Positions 24,025-33,729 of a stretch of DNA of 64,000 nt are shown here, piece by piece. Below the pieces are notes generated by a model. The model did no database searches. It was not told the origin of the DNA and worked only from the letters and a program-made list of their open reading frames with translations. A program made the position numbers and the translations under genes. This stretch comes from DATBRV01 sp036560145 (GTDB taxonomy: Bacteria > Myxococcota_A > UBA9160 > SMWR01), in NCBI GenBank assembly GCA_036560145.1, contig DATBRV010000078.1, positions 6,473-70,472 of the forward strand, read 5' to 3'. Positions within the stretch are counted from its first letter, which is position 1. Each line of letters begins with the position of its first letter.

Positions 24025-25377
24025 CTAGTCCGTCGCCCGCCACTCGTTCGCGGTGAGAAGATCCCGGTTGATGCTGCTCGGCCGGCTCTTCGGGCCGCCG
24101 TACCCGCCGATCGAGAAGAGCCCGCTGAATTCCGGCGCCTCGAGCGAGGCCGGCTTGGGCCCGTGGAAGGTCACGCCGCGCACGTCGACGGCCACGCCCT
24201 CCCAGGCCTGGAGATATCCCATCGTCGGCGGATTCTGCGCCCAGACGTGGCCTCCCTCGATCTGGATCGGACTCCGATGCGGGTAGGCGCAGGCGATCGG
24301 CCAGTAGTCCCAACTCGGGGGTGTGAGGCTGGCGCCCCTGCTGAGCGTTGGATTCACGACGCGGATGCGCTCGGAGAGCATCGGGTCGCTGGGGCTCCCG
24401 TCGGCCATCGTCGGCAGCTGGTGCGGGCCCCGCTCCTTGCTCCAATAGAGGCAGCCCACGAGCTGGATCGACCGGCCGTAGAAGTCCTCGATCAGCGCAT
24501 CCCGGCAGTGGGCGAGCTTCATCCCGCCTTTGTTCGAGCCGATCGAAAGGCAACGACGGACCGTCAAGCGCTCGGTCGAGTAGAGATAGAAGCCGGCGCT
24601 CCCGATGCACTCGGCCGGGTCGTAGATGCCGCGGTAGTATTCCTCCCTCCCTGCGTAGCCGATGCCCCAGTTGTCCATCGCGATGCAGCCGTCCAGCACC
24701 ACGTCCGAGGAGAGGCGGCGCGGGAGCTGGGCCCGTCGCTGCTCCGAGACCGGCGAGAAGTAGTCGATTTGCACCGCGGAGAAGCATCGTCGTGTATGGA
24801 CGCGATGGATGCTCGCGTCGCGCACCGCGGCCAGATAGACCCCTGAGCCGGGCATCCGCTCGATCTGCACGTCCTCGATCGTGAGGCCCGCCACGTAATC
24901 CGCCGTGATGCCATTGCACTCCTGGAGCGGCCGGCTGCTGCCGTCCTTCCCGATCCAGTCCGGGTCGTCCGAAGACCACCGGTTGACCCATCGATCGGAC
25001 CAGCCGACGATCTGACAACCGCGAATCAGCAGGCCCGGGTGGTTCGGGGGCACCCAGATCACGCCGCGAGGCGTCAGCCCGAACGGGAGCCCTTGCGTGT
25101 AGGGCATCCGAAAATCCGGGCGCACGACGAAGGTCGTGTCGCGGATCTCGCGCACCTCGTAGGGAACCGCGTAGGGCTTGCGAAGCTCGACCGTCTTTCG
25201 ACGACGGGTTTCGGACGGGCTTCCGGCGGCGCTGCTCTCCTCGGCGAGCTGCGAGCCGGCGCAGGCGGTGACGGCGAGCTGCGCCAGTCCGACCAGGAAT
25301 CGACGACGGTCCAGCGAATCGGCGCGCAACGCGTGTCCCCTCTGCGCGCGCGAGGATGACACGAAACGCGTGGACAC
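24025..25377 (-). CDS. Tat-exported lipoprotein with right-handed beta-helix, possible glycan lyase or epimerase
   Basis: A 450-residue secreted protein. A twin-arginine signal (DRRRFLVGLAQLAVTAC, about 23-39) runs into Cys39, a lipobox-like site, so it may be a Tat lipoprotein. The mature part has repeating short beta strands with I-x-V and N/D ladders (ITADYVAGLTIEDVQIE, ASIHRVHTRRCFSA), as in pectate-lyase-like beta helices. It contains many Trp and Tyr residues suited to sugar binding. No specific catalytic motif is clear, so lyase, epimerase or binding functions are all open. It is convergent with the oxidoreductase gene 13 bases away. Confidence 0.68.
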   Translation of the reverse strand: MSTRFVSSSRAQRGHALRADSLDRRRFLVGLAQLAVTACAGSQLAEESSAAGSPSETRRRKTVELRKPYAVPYEVREIRDTTFVVRPDFRMPYTQGLPFGLTPRGVIWVPPNHPGLLIRGCQIVGWSDRWVNRWSSDDPDWIGKDGSSRPLQECNGITADYVAGLTIEDVQIERMPGSGVYLAAVRDASIHRVHTRRCFSAVQIDYFSPVSEQRRAQLPRRLSSDVVLDGCIAMDNWGIGYAGREEYYRGIYDPAECIGSAGFYLYSTERLTVRRCLSIGSNKGGMKLAHCRDALIEDFYGRSIQLVGCLYWSKERGPHQLPTMADGSPSDPMLSERIRVVNPTLSRGASLTPPSWDYWPIACAYPHRSPIQIEGGHVWAQNPPTMGYLQAWEGVAVDVRGVTFHGPKPASLEAPEFSGLFSIGGYGGPKSRPSSINRDLLTANEWRATD

Positions 25378-25425
25378 GCCGGCCCGGGCGGCGTCACGTC
25401 TCGGCGGAGTCGGATGTCTGCCCCG

Positions 25426-26637
25426 TCAGGCGGACGGGTGCTGCACGAGTTCGCGCGTCGAATCGAACGCGCGCCGGCGCAGCCGGGCGGTGGCCCGCTC
25501 GGCGAGCACGTTCTCGAACAGCGAGAGCAGACGGTTCGCGGTGCGATCCCAGCTGAACTCGCGCAGCCGCTCGCGGCCACGCTTGACCAGGGTCTCGCGC
25601 GCCTCGCGATCGAGGAGGACTGCGGCCATCGCGTCGGCCAGTTTCTCGGGCCGATGGGGATCCGCGTAGAAGGCCGCGTCGCCCGCGATCTCTCGGAAGA
25701 CCGGGATGTCGGCCGCGACCAGCGGGACCTCGGCGGCCATCGCCTCGAGCAGCGGGTGCCCGAAGGTTTCGAGGTAGGACGGGAACACCGAGAGCTCCGC
25801 GCCCTTGTACCAGGCCGGAATCTCGCGATAGGGAACTTCACCTACGATCTGGATGTGCGCCGCGAGGTCTCCCGTGGCGGCGCGCGCCGCCTCCATCTTG
25901 CGGGCGTAGGCGGGATCCTGATCGTCTCCGATGATCACGAGGTCCGGTACGTCGAGGCCGAGGTGGCGCTCGACGAGCTGGGCGTAGGCCTCGATCAGCC
26001 GCACGAAGTTCTTGTAGCGGTAGATCGAGCTCACCGAGAGGATGTAGGGCCGCGGATGCATCGGCTCCCGAGCCTCGCTGTTCTGCCATGCGAACCGGTC
26101 GACGCCGTGATGCACGACGGCCCGACGCGCCGCGGGAAGACCGACCGACTCGCCGATCCAGCGCGCGGAGTCCTCGCTCACGAAGAGGATCCGGTCGCAG
26201 GAGCGAGCCGAGAGCCTCGCGAGCATGCGGAGCGCGCGCAGGCGCAGACGATCGCCGCGCGAATACTCCGGGTCGATCGGCCGGAAGGGATTCGGATTCC
26301 GGAAGCTCGCGATGCGCGGACACGAGGTCAGCAGCGGGGCGGTCTCGCCGACCGAGAAGTAGAGATCGGCGTCCCAGCGCGACGCGATGCGCGCGCCCTC
26401 CGCCGCCGTGAACCAGAGACGCCCGGCGGCTCCCACGGGCGGAAGCACCTGGATCTCGAGGTTCGGCTGGCTCGGGATCGAAGCCGCGATGCGATCGCTG
26501 CGAAGCAGCAGCAGGAAGCGCTCGTCGGGAGCCAGGCGCGAGATCCGGGGCACGACGTTCACGAGGTACGTGAAGCCGCCGCCGGCGCGGGCCATGGTTC
26601 CGTCGATCAGGATGCGAGCGCCCTTGTGATCCATCAT
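25426..26637 (-). CDS. GT4-family glycosyltransferase
   Basis: A 403-residue GT-B-fold glycosyltransferase. The N-terminal acceptor domain begins ILIDGTMARAGGGFTYLVN and the C-terminal donor domain contains ILSVSSIYRYKNFVRLIEAY and the E-x7-E segment PSYLETFGHPLLEAMA. It probably adds a sugar to the lipid-linked repeat unit on the cytoplasmic face. It is a clear paralog of the enzyme at 56614-57780, sharing long near-identical segments. Two start codons (26637 or 26634) are possible. Donor and linkage cannot be read. Confidence 0.88.
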   Translation of the reverse strand: MMDHKGARILIDGTMARAGGGFTYLVNVVPRISRLAPDERFLLLLRSDRIAASIPSQPNLEIQVLPPVGAAGRLWFTAAEGARIASRWDADLYFSVGETAPLLTSCPRIASFRNPNPFRPIDPEYSRGDRLRLRALRMLARLSARSCDRILFVSEDSARWIGESVGLPAARRAVVHHGVDRFAWQNSEAREPMHPRPYILSVSSIYRYKNFVRLIEAYAQLVERHLGLDVPDLVIIGDDQDPAYARKMEAARAATGDLAAHIQIVGEVPYREIPAWYKGAELSVFPSYLETFGHPLLEAMAAEVPLVAADIPVFREIAGDAAFYADPHRPEKLADAMAAVLLDREARETLVKRGRERLREFSWDRTANRLLSLFENVLAERATARLRRRAFDSTRELVQHPSA

Positions 26638-26857
26638 CCGGCTCTCCCGCTGTACTTCTCTTCGAACTCACGGGCGCGGGCCTGAAGCGCTTCCCGCCCC
26701 GGGCACGAGACCGACATCAGGTAAGTGGCCGGATTCGAGAATCGGTGGCGCGGAATGCGAGCTTTTTTGCCGCGGGGGTTGCAGGCGCGGGGAGGCGGGG
26801 GGGAAGGCCCGGCCCGCGGGCCGCAACGGCCTCAGAAAAGCTCGATCAGATCAGGAC
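26638..26857. other. 220 bp gap between two minus-strand genes
   Basis: No gene is supported. The gap has a 6-T run at 26763-26768 in plus orientation and a perfect 14-base palindrome at 26810-26823 just downstream of the amidotransferase gene. The palindrome lacks a following T-run in the minus direction, so it is not called a terminator. A promoter for the glycosyltransferase gene may lie in the AT-richer part near 26700-26770. Confidence 0.4.
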
Positions 26858-28708
26858 TTAGCGCAGGAAGTGCGGCAGAACGCCGAGCGCCCAGACGCGC
26901 GACCAGTGGACGCTGCCGCCCCGGAAGCCGCGCACCACGCGCCGCGCCTCGTCGGCGCGGATCCCCGGCAGCTCGGGGATCTCGTCGAGCAGCCCCCCCT
27001 CGCGCAGCCAGGCCTCGAAGGGGAGTACGAAGCCGCGTTTTCGGCGGTTCCAGAGCTGCTCCGGAATCGGCGGCCTCACGGCTTCCCGCAGCCCGCGCTT
27101 GGCGGGGCCCTCGCATCGCATCCCCGCGGGGATTCTGGTCACCGCCCGAAGCAGGTCGCGGTCGACGAGCGGAGTCCGGATCTCGAGCGAATGGCGCATC
27201 CCGGTGGCGTCGGTGTCGCGAAGCAGCTGCACCTGCAGGTAGCGGCGCATCTCGAGCGCCGAGATCCGCTCTTCCGGCGGGAGATCCTCGAGCCGCAGCC
27301 GTTCGCGGAGCTCCTGCCGGGGGTCGAGGCAGGCGGCGTCCCGAAGCATCTCGGGCTCGAGCAGACGCCCGGCCTCCGCGGGGCTGAAGAGCCCGCGCAG
27401 CGCCCAGTATGCCCCCTCGTCGTCGCCGGCAAATTCCGCGGCCCGCGCGAGCTTCGTGAGCCGCGAATTCGAGAGGCTCGGCAGGCCCCGCGCGGCCGCG
27501 CCCAGGAGCGCCGTTCCGCCGGGCAGGGCGCGGATCCGATCGTGGTTGCGCCGCATGCTCGGGACGCGCTGGAAGGTGGCGTAGCCGCCGAAGAGCTCGT
27601 CGCCCCCCACCCCGGAGACGGCGACCTTGAGCCCCGTCTTGGCGGCGGCCTCGGAGACGAAATAGGTGTTGATCCCGTCGACCGAGGGCAGGTCGAGCGA
27701 GCGGATCGCGTCGCCGATGCTCTTGCGCATCGCTTCGACGCGGATCGGCACCTCGTGGTGATCGGTGCCGTAACGCTGCGCCGCCAGGCGTGCGAGCCCG
27801 GACTCGTCGAGCGCGGGGTCGTCGAAGGCCAGCGTCACGGTCCGGATCGGCCCGGCGCGCAGCTCGGCCATCAGGCCGACCAGCGCCGAGGAGTCGACGC
27901 CGCCCGAGAGGAAGGCGCCGACCGGAACGTCGGCGACCAGGTGGTGCCGAACGGAGTCGAGGAGCGCCGTGCGCAGCGCCTCGGCCGCCTCCGCGGGCGC
28001 CATCGGCTGGGCGCGCCCGAACTCGTCCTCGAGACGGAAGTAGGCGGTCGGCGCCTCGACCGCACCCTCGCGCACGCGCAGCCAGCTCCCGGCCGGCAAC
28101 GCGCGAATGCGTCGGTAGAGCGTACGGGGCGGTGCGATCGAACCCCAGAGCAGATAGCCCGCGAGCCCGTCGGGGTCGATCCCGCCGTCGTCCGCGACCG
28201 CGCGCAGCGCCTGCGCCTCGGAGGCGAACAGCAGCCGCCGACCGTCGTCGAGGAGGTAGCAGGGCTTGATCCCGAGCGGATCGCGCGCGATCAGCGTCTC
28301 GCGCCGCTCCGCGTCGTGGAGCGCGAAGGCGAACATCCCGCGCAGGCGATCGAGCAGGCCCAGGCCCCACTCGCGCCAGCCGTGCAGCAGGACCTCGGTG
28401 TCGCTCTGGGACCGGAATTCGCAGCCGCGCGCCTCGAGCTCCGCGCGCAGCTGGCGGAAGTTGTAGATCTCGCCGTTGAAGACGACCCGCAACCGCCCGT
28501 CCGGCGTCGACATCGGCTGGCTGCCGAGCGGCGAAAGGTCGACGATGGCCAGCCGCCGGTGGCCGAGTCCGATCCGTCCATCGGGCGCGATCCAGATTCC
28601 TTCGCCGTCCGGGCCGCGGTGGCGCTGCGCGTCGCGCAGGCGCAAGAGCTCGGCCTCGCCGACCGGCGGAGCGTCACCGTAGATCACCACTCCCGCGATG
28701 CCGCACAT
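26858..28708 (-). CDS. Asparagine-synthase-like glutamine amidotransferase 2
   Basis: A 616-residue protein with a glutaminase domain (MCGIAGVV, HRGPDGEGIW, FNGEIYNFRQLR) and an ATP-pyrophosphatase domain with FLSGGVDSSALVGL. The ATG at 28708 is fixed by the required Cys2; an upstream in-frame ATG at 28759 would bury it. Only 41 bases separate this start from the divergent glycosyltransferase start at 28750, so promoters must overlap coding sequence. A sugar-carboxylate amidase role is inferred from context; true asparagine synthesis is the alternative. Confidence 0.9.
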   Translation of the reverse strand: MCGIAGVVIYGDAPPVGEAELLRLRDAQRHRGPDGEGIWIAPDGRIGLGHRRLAIVDLSPLGSQPMSTPDGRLRVVFNGEIYNFRQLRAELEARGCEFRSQSDTEVLLHGWREWGLGLLDRLRGMFAFALHDAERRETLIARDPLGIKPCYLLDDGRRLLFASEAQALRAVADDGGIDPDGLAGYLLWGSIAPPRTLYRRIRALPAGSWLRVREGAVEAPTAYFRLEDEFGRAQPMAPAEAAEALRTALLDSVRHHLVADVPVGAFLSGGVDSSALVGLMAELRAGPIRTVTLAFDDPALDESGLARLAAQRYGTDHHEVPIRVEAMRKSIGDAIRSLDLPSVDGINTYFVSEAAAKTGLKVAVSGVGGDELFGGYATFQRVPSMRRNHDRIRALPGGTALLGAAARGLPSLSNSRLTKLARAAEFAGDDEGAYWALRGLFSPAEAGRLLEPEMLRDAACLDPRQELRERLRLEDLPPEERISALEMRRYLQVQLLRDTDATGMRHSLEIRTPLVDRDLLRAVTRIPAGMRCEGPAKRGLREAVRPPIPEQLWNRRKRGFVLPFEAWLREGGLLDEIPELPGIRADEARRVVRGFRGGSVHWSRVWALGVLPHFLR

Positions 28709-28749
28709 GAGGCGAAGGTAGCCCGCGCGTCGCGCGGTATCCTCGCCCC

Positions 28750-29922
28750 GTGGATGCACGCCCGCGCTCGCTCCTGCTGGGCCTCACCGGCCTGCGTATC
28801 GAAGGCGGGATCGCGGGCGTGAGCCGCTGCATGGCCCGCGCGCTCGACGAGGCGATCCGGGCGGGCCAGGTCGAGCGCGCCGACCGCGTGCTGCTGCTCG
28901 AGGATCCGCGCGATCCCCACCCGCCGCCGCTTCGGGGAGACCAGCGCCTCGCGCACGGGAGCCAGCTGCGCTTCGCGCTCCAGCTGTGGCTGGAGCGCAC
29001 CCGGCGCCGAAACGACCTGCTGCTCTTCGATCTCGTCGGCCTCGCGCGCGCCATCCAGGTCCCCGCACCGCGGCGCTCGCCGCATGCCATCTTCATCCAC
29101 GGCATGGACCTCGAGGGCGCTCGCACGGGCGCGCGCGCCGCCGCCCTGCGCGGCGCCTGGCGGATTCTCACCAACTCGCGCAGCACCGCCGCACGGGTCG
29201 AGGCGGTCTTTCCCGAGCTCGCCGGGCGCATCCGCCCCGTGCTCCTGTGCATCGACCCGGAGCGCGTCGCGCTCTGGGAGCGCGAGAGCGCGGCGCCGCC
29301 TCCCCGGCGCGAGCCCGCGGCAATGATCGTCGCCCGCATGTGGTCGAGCGAGCGCGGCAAGGGTCACGATCAGCTCCTGGAGGCCTGGCCGTCGGTGCTG
29401 CGCCGCGTGCCGCAGGCCACGCTCTGGATGGTCGGCGACGGGGACGACCGGGCGAGGCTCGCCGCCAAGGCGCAGCAGGCCGGCATCGCCGGCGCGGTCC
29501 GTTTCTTCGGGCGCGTCGCCGACCGCGAGCTCGGCTCGCTGTACCGGCGCGCCAGCCTGTTCGCCATGCCGAGCCGACAGGAGGGCTTCGGCCTGGTGTA
29601 CGCCGAGGCTCTCTGGCACGGCCTGCCCTGCCTGGGCTCGACGGCCGATGCGGCGGCCGAGCTGATCGAGCCGGGCCAGACCGGAGCGCTCGTCCCCTAC
29701 GGCGACGTGCCGGCCCTCGCAGACTCGCTCGCGGAACTGCTGGGCGACCCCGGCCGCCTCGAGCGGATGGGCGAAGCCGGCGCGCGAGCGGCGCGCGAGC
29801 GCTTCGGCTACACCCGCTTCCGCGACGATCTGCTCGCCGCGCTCGGGCTCGCGCCGCTCGGAGCGGAATCCGCGTTTCGCTCGATCAAGCAGCCAGTAGC
29901 TGCTGCCGGGGTGGCGGAGTGA
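28750..29922 (+). CDS. GT4-family glycosyltransferase
   Basis: A 390-residue enzyme with a GT4 C-terminal domain: MIVARMWSSERGKGHDQLLE, VGDGDDRARL and the E-x7-E segment SRQEGFGLVYAEAL. The N-terminal half has a glycine-rich start LLLGLTGLRIEGGIAGVSR. It starts at GTG 28750, divergent from amidotransferase 2. Its 3' end overlaps the convergent polymerase gene by 38 bases. It probably transfers a hexose or deoxyhexose to the repeat unit; the sugar is unknown. Confidence 0.87.
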   Translation: MDARPRSLLLGLTGLRIEGGIAGVSRCMARALDEAIRAGQVERADRVLLLEDPRDPHPPPLRGDQRLAHGSQLRFALQLWLERTRRRNDLLLFDLVGLARAIQVPAPRRSPHAIFIHGMDLEGARTGARAAALRGAWRILTNSRSTAARVEAVFPELAGRIRPVLLCIDPERVALWERESAAPPPRREPAAMIVARMWSSERGKGHDQLLEAWPSVLRRVPQATLWMVGDGDDRARLAAKAQQAGIAGAVRFFGRVADRELGSLYRRASLFAMPSRQEGFGLVYAEALWHGLPCLGSTADAAAELIEPGQTGALVPYGDVPALADSLAELLGDPGRLERMGEAGARAARERFGYTRFRDDLLAALGLAPLGAESAFRSIKQPVAAAGVAE

Positions 29923-31369
29923 AGGAGCACACGACGAGGTGGATGAGCACGATCGGCGCGACGTTGAAGACGACGGAGTTGGTCGCGCCGAGCAGGCCGC
30001 CGTCGATGCCGGTGCATAGGCCCACGATCGTGACCACCCCGGCGAACATGCAGGGGATCGACGAGTTCGCGCCGAGCAGGGATTCCTGGAGGAAGCGGAA
30101 CCAGATGCCGAGGATGAACATCCCGACCGCGACGCCTGGCCAGCCGAAGTTGTAGTAGAACTCGCCGATCCAGGTGGCGCCCGTCGAGGATTGGATGTCC
30201 GGCCCCGGGCCGAATTTGTCGGTCACCCACTGCCCCGTCTCGAACCTCGGCTTGCCTGGCCAGATCAGGCGTGGGATGAAGGACAGCGGGATGTGGGCGA
30301 TGGTCCAGCCGCCCTGGAAGGGCACCCGGGTGCCCGCATCACGAACGATGATGCTCAGGATGCCGAGTCCGTTGAGGCGCTCGCTGGTGCCCTCGAGCCC
30401 GATCTCCATGTGCTCCGTGGTGGTGGTGGCGGCGTTGAAGCCCTGGATGATCTGGATGAATCTCCCCGGGTTGGCGAGCACCTCGACCGCGGAGAGCTTG
30501 CGGGTCCACGCGTACCCCCGGTAGAGCTCGGAGATCGGGTAGAAGATCGCCATCAAGACGACGAATCCCACCACCCACCAGGCTCGCAGACGGCGCGTGA
30601 CCACGATGTGGACCACCACGATCATCACCAGCGGCCGCAGGACGGCGCTCTTGGTGCCGGTGAAGAATCCGAAGATGATGGTCGGCGGCATCAGCGCCAA
30701 CAGGAACAGGAGCGCGCCTCGCGATCGTTGCCGGATGTAGCTGAGCACGAGCAAGGCGATGCCGAACTCCGTGAAGTAGAGGACCGCGCCCAGCGCGCCC
30801 GACCCGGCGCGCTCGGGAATCAATCCCATGTCGGCGCCGACGCGCACGGCCCAACCCATCGGGATGATCACCAGCGCGACGACGAGGCAGGTTTCGGCCG
30901 ACCATTCGCGCCGCATCTGCGGAATCGAGCGGGCCACCACTCCTCCGACGGGAAGCACGTAGCCGGCCAGCAGCGCCACGTAGCCGACCGTCGCCGCGAT
31001 CACGCCCCAGACCACCCAATGGGGCGTGAGCGGGATCGGATTGCCGAGGTGGATGGGCGAATAACCGGCGTTGCCCAGATAGAAGACGAAGACCGGAATC
31101 ACGAAGATCACCAGGTACGCGAAGGAGAAGATCGAGAGCAGCAGGGCGCGCTGCTCGATCGGACGCAACCGATCCACGGCGACGAAGGAGAGGATCACGA
31201 TCGCGAGGATCAGCGTGACCCCGAGCAGCACGATCCGGTCGCCACGCAGTCCCAAGGCGACGGCGATGCCGAAGGCCGCGAAGGCGACGAGCGGCAGCGC
31301 GAACAATCGGAGCAGCGCCCCGATGGCCATGGGGGTCTCCGGAGCCCGCGTGGTGGCGATTTCGCTCAC
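29885..31369 (-). CDS. wzy: Wzy-like O-antigen/exopolysaccharide polymerase
   Basis: A 494-residue polytopic membrane protein with about 11-12 hydrophobic spans. A larger loop lies at about 290-390 and contains Arg-rich segments such as YRGYAWTRK and FIPRLIWPGKPR, typical of oligosaccharide repeat-unit polymerases. The family has little sequence conservation, so the call rests on topology, length and locus context. It would link repeat units in the periplasm after Wzx flipping. It is transcribed away from the FkbM gene at 31557 and overlaps the converging glycosyltransferase by 38 bases. Confidence 0.75.
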   Translation of the reverse strand: MSEIATTRAPETPMAIGALLRLFALPLVAFAAFGIAVALGLRGDRIVLLGVTLILAIVILSFVAVDRLRPIEQRALLLSIFSFAYLVIFVIPVFVFYLGNAGYSPIHLGNPIPLTPHWVVWGVIAATVGYVALLAGYVLPVGGVVARSIPQMRREWSAETCLVVALVIIPMGWAVRVGADMGLIPERAGSGALGAVLYFTEFGIALLVLSYIRQRSRGALLFLLALMPPTIIFGFFTGTKSAVLRPLVMIVVVHIVVTRRLRAWWVVGFVVLMAIFYPISELYRGYAWTRKLSAVEVLANPGRFIQIIQGFNAATTTTEHMEIGLEGTSERLNGLGILSIIVRDAGTRVPFQGGWTIAHIPLSFIPRLIWPGKPRFETGQWVTDKFGPGPDIQSSTGATWIGEFYYNFGWPGVAVGMFILGIWFRFLQESLLGANSSIPCMFAGVVTIVGLCTGIDGGLLGATNSVVFNVAPIVLIHLVVCSFTPPPRQQLLAA

Positions 31370-31556
31370 GCTGTTGGATCCCCCGTGGGGCCCCCGATGG
31401 CCACTTCAAGGACGGTATCGACCGAAGGCTAGCGTTCCTTTCGCCGACCGTGCGGCGCGCCTGGGGGCCGGGTCAGGCGGACGGGCGCGCGCATCCGCCC
31501 GCATCTCGTATGATAGGGTGAGCGATTCCCATCGCTCCCGGTTCAATGAGGCCCGC
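31370..31556. promoter_or_regulatory. Divergent promoter region between wzy and an FkbM methyltransferase gene
   Basis: The 187 bp gap must hold promoters for both genes. TATGAT at 31509-31514 is a good -10-like hexamer on the plus strand, but no -35 match is seen at the right distance. No minus-strand promoter was recognised. The rest is GC-rich without clear structure. Confidence 0.25.
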
Positions 31557-32390
31557 ATGAGTCGGCTGGCGATCGGAAACGGCCTGCGGACGCTCGTCGG
31601 TCAGATGCGCGGCGTGCATCGCATGGCGGGCGGAGCGGTGACGGCTCGCTACACCATCGAGGTGCTTCGCAAGCTCCCCGCCGTCGTGCGCGCGCGCACG
31701 CTCCTGCCCGCGGACGAAGCGATGCGGGCGAAGCGCTGGAAGCTGCGCGCCGGCTCGCACACGCTCGAGCTCGAGGGCCGGCATTGGAGCGGGGCGCGCG
31801 AGATCTACGGTCGCCTCGTCTACCGGCCTTCCCGCGAGTTCGCGATCCAGCCCGGAGAACGCGTGGTGGACCTCGGCGCCAACGTCGGCCTCTTCACGGC
31901 CTTCGCCGCCGTGCAGGGCGCCACGGTCCTGAGCATCGAGGCGCAGAGCGGCTTCGTCCCCGAGATCGAGCGCAACCTCGCCAGCAACGGCCTCCGCGAT
32001 CGCGCCACCATCGTGGTGGCGTTGGTCGGCGCCGGCAAGGGCATCTTCGCCAGTCCCGACGACGTTCTCTCGGGCTCCCACGGGGAGCAGCTGCCCCCGA
32101 TCGTCGGGCTCGACGTCCTGCTCGATCGGCACGGTTTCGATCGCGTGGACTTCCTCAAGGTCGACATCGAGGGCTCGGAGTTCGCGCTCTTCCAGGGGGA
32201 GATCCCCTGGCTCGATCGGGTGCGGCGGATCGCGATGGAGGTGCACCCCCAACACGGCGAGGTCCGCGCCCTGGCCCGGCTCCTGCGTGCGCGAGGCTTC
32301 AGCGTCCGCACCACCGATGAGCAGGGAGTCGAGACCGATCGACTCACCGAACGGGGCGGCTACCTCTACGCGCTGCGCGAAGCGCGCTGA
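31557..32390 (+). CDS. FkbM-family methyltransferase 1
   Basis: A 277-residue SAM-dependent methyltransferase. Motif I is VVDLGANVGLFTAF and the FkbM-typical LKVDIEGSEFALFQG is in the second half. FkbM enzymes O-methylate hydroxyls of polyketides and glycans; here a sugar hydroxyl is the likely target. The ATG at 31557 is chosen from the domain start; in-frame codons upstream to 31215 run through the divergent promoter region. It is one of four FkbM genes within 7 kb. It converges on the glycosyltransferase at 32403. Confidence 0.87.
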   Translation: MSRLAIGNGLRTLVGQMRGVHRMAGGAVTARYTIEVLRKLPAVVRARTLLPADEAMRAKRWKLRAGSHTLELEGRHWSGAREIYGRLVYRPSREFAIQPGERVVDLGANVGLFTAFAAVQGATVLSIEAQSGFVPEIERNLASNGLRDRATIVVALVGAGKGIFASPDDVLSGSHGEQLPPIVGLDVLLDRHGFDRVDFLKVDIEGSEFALFQGEIPWLDRVRRIAMEVHPQHGEVRALARLLRARGFSVRTTDEQGVETDRLTERGGYLYALREAR

Positions 32391-32402
32391 CGATCCGGAC
32401 CT

Positions 32403-33632
32403 TCAGGATCGCCGCTTTCGTTGGGCGAACTCCACGGCCGACAAGAAGCCGTCCGCGGCGGCGACATTCGACTGCGTCGCGCCCTGCAGGCTGGCCTGCT
32501 GACCCATCCGGCGTCGCAGGGGCTCGTCCGCGAGCAGAAGACCGATCGTCGTCGCGAGCGCCGCGACGTCTCCCGTCGGAACCACGAAGCCCGAGACGCC
32601 GTGCCGGAGCACGCTGTCTTCGCCGTGACAGCCGCACGCGTCGCTCACGATCGCGGGCACGCCGAGGCACTGCGCCTCCGCGACCACCATCCCGTACGGC
32701 TCGAACGACGACGGCAGGACGAGGACGTCCGCCAACGAGAGGGCGAGCGGGATCTCGCTCTGATTGACGAAGCCCGTCACGCGGACCCGTTCGCCGCCGC
32801 TCGCGAGGATCGCCTCGCGCAGCTCGCCGTCGCCGACGAAGACCGCGACGACGTCCTCTCGACCGATGGCCAGGGCGGCCCGGACCAGATCGAGCGGCCG
32901 CTTCCAGGGCACCAGCTTGCCGCAGAACATCGCGATGCGGGCTCGAGGAGGGATCCGCCATCGCTGCCGCAATTCCTCCCGTCCCGCCGGTCCGGCCCGG
33001 GCCACCACCGCCCGGAAGCGGTCCACGTCGACCGCGTAGGGGCAGATGAAGATCGATTCCGGCGCGGCGCCGTAGTGCTCGAGGTAGGCTCGCGTCTGCC
33101 CCCCGGCGGCCAGGAAGGCCGTGGCGCTCCGCACGAAGGTCGTGAGCATTCCGCGCTTGAGCAGCCGCCTCCCGAACGTCTTCGCCTGGGCGGATTGCAG
33201 CGTCGTGTCGGCAAAGCAGATCACGGGAATGCCCAGCCGCTTGCAGGCCGCGACGATCAGCCAGTTGTTGGCATGCGCGTAGCCGGCGATGAAGACCGCA
33301 TCCCAGCCTCTGCGGAGCGCCGCCAGGATCCCCCGGTTGAGCCCCCACGCCCCGTAGTCGAGCGGATCGCGCGTCGGCCATCGGCGGGGCAGGAATTCGT
33401 GCTCGTGGCCGGCCAGCACGTCGGTGTCCCACGCGAAGGCGACCCCGAATCCGGGATCCACCGCCGGCACGACGCCGTGCTTCGAGAAGTAGAAGACACC
33501 CAGCTCGACGCCAGGCCGCCTGGCGAGCTCTTGCCACAGCGGAGTCCGGTACTGGATCGGATGCGATACGAACGCTGCGATTCGCAAGCAAACCCCGGCT
33601 GCATCGTCGCGCCGCGTGGGGAGCGGGAGCAT
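32403..33632 (-). CDS. GT4-family glycosyltransferase
   Basis: A 409-residue GT-B glycosyltransferase. The donor domain includes MFCGKLVPWKRPLDLVRA, FVGDGELRE and the E-x7-E segment SSFEPYGMVVAEAQ. The first strand LRIAAFVSHPIQYRTP begins at residue 16, so a TTG at 33587 may be the true start rather than 33632. Positions 73-160 carry an acceptor-domain DTTLQ segment. The donor sugar is unknown. It stands alone on the minus strand between two divergent or convergent FkbM genes. Confidence 0.86.
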   Translation of the reverse strand: MLPLPTRRDDAAGVCLRIAAFVSHPIQYRTPLWQELARRPGVELGVFYFSKHGVVPAVDPGFGVAFAWDTDVLAGHEHEFLPRRWPTRDPLDYGAWGLNRGILAALRRGWDAVFIAGYAHANNWLIVAACKRLGIPVICFADTTLQSAQAKTFGRRLLKRGMLTTFVRSATAFLAAGGQTRAYLEHYGAAPESIFICPYAVDVDRFRAVVARAGPAGREELRQRWRIPPRARIAMFCGKLVPWKRPLDLVRAALAIGREDVVAVFVGDGELREAILASGGERVRVTGFVNQSEIPLALSLADVLVLPSSFEPYGMVVAEAQCLGVPAIVSDACGCHGEDSVLRHGVSGFVVPTGDVAALATTIGLLLADEPLRRRMGQQASLQGATQSNVAAADGFLSAVEFAQRKRRS

Positions 33633-33729
33633 GGCGTCGATCGAGACGCGGCGCTAGGCCGACGTCGACGCAGGCTTCGGCTGAATGCTCCGTTGCCGTG
33701 TCTGGGCGGCTTCAGTATCAACGCCGTCC

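Noticed and set aside
26810..26823. Perfect 14-base palindrome downstream of amidotransferase 2, possible terminator
   Set aside because: No T-run follows it on the minus strand, and such GC palindromes are common at this base composition.
26870..28822. A 650-codon plus-strand open frame opposite amidotransferase 2
   Set aside because: It is antisense to a gene with complete catalytic motifs; its product has no recognisable fold.
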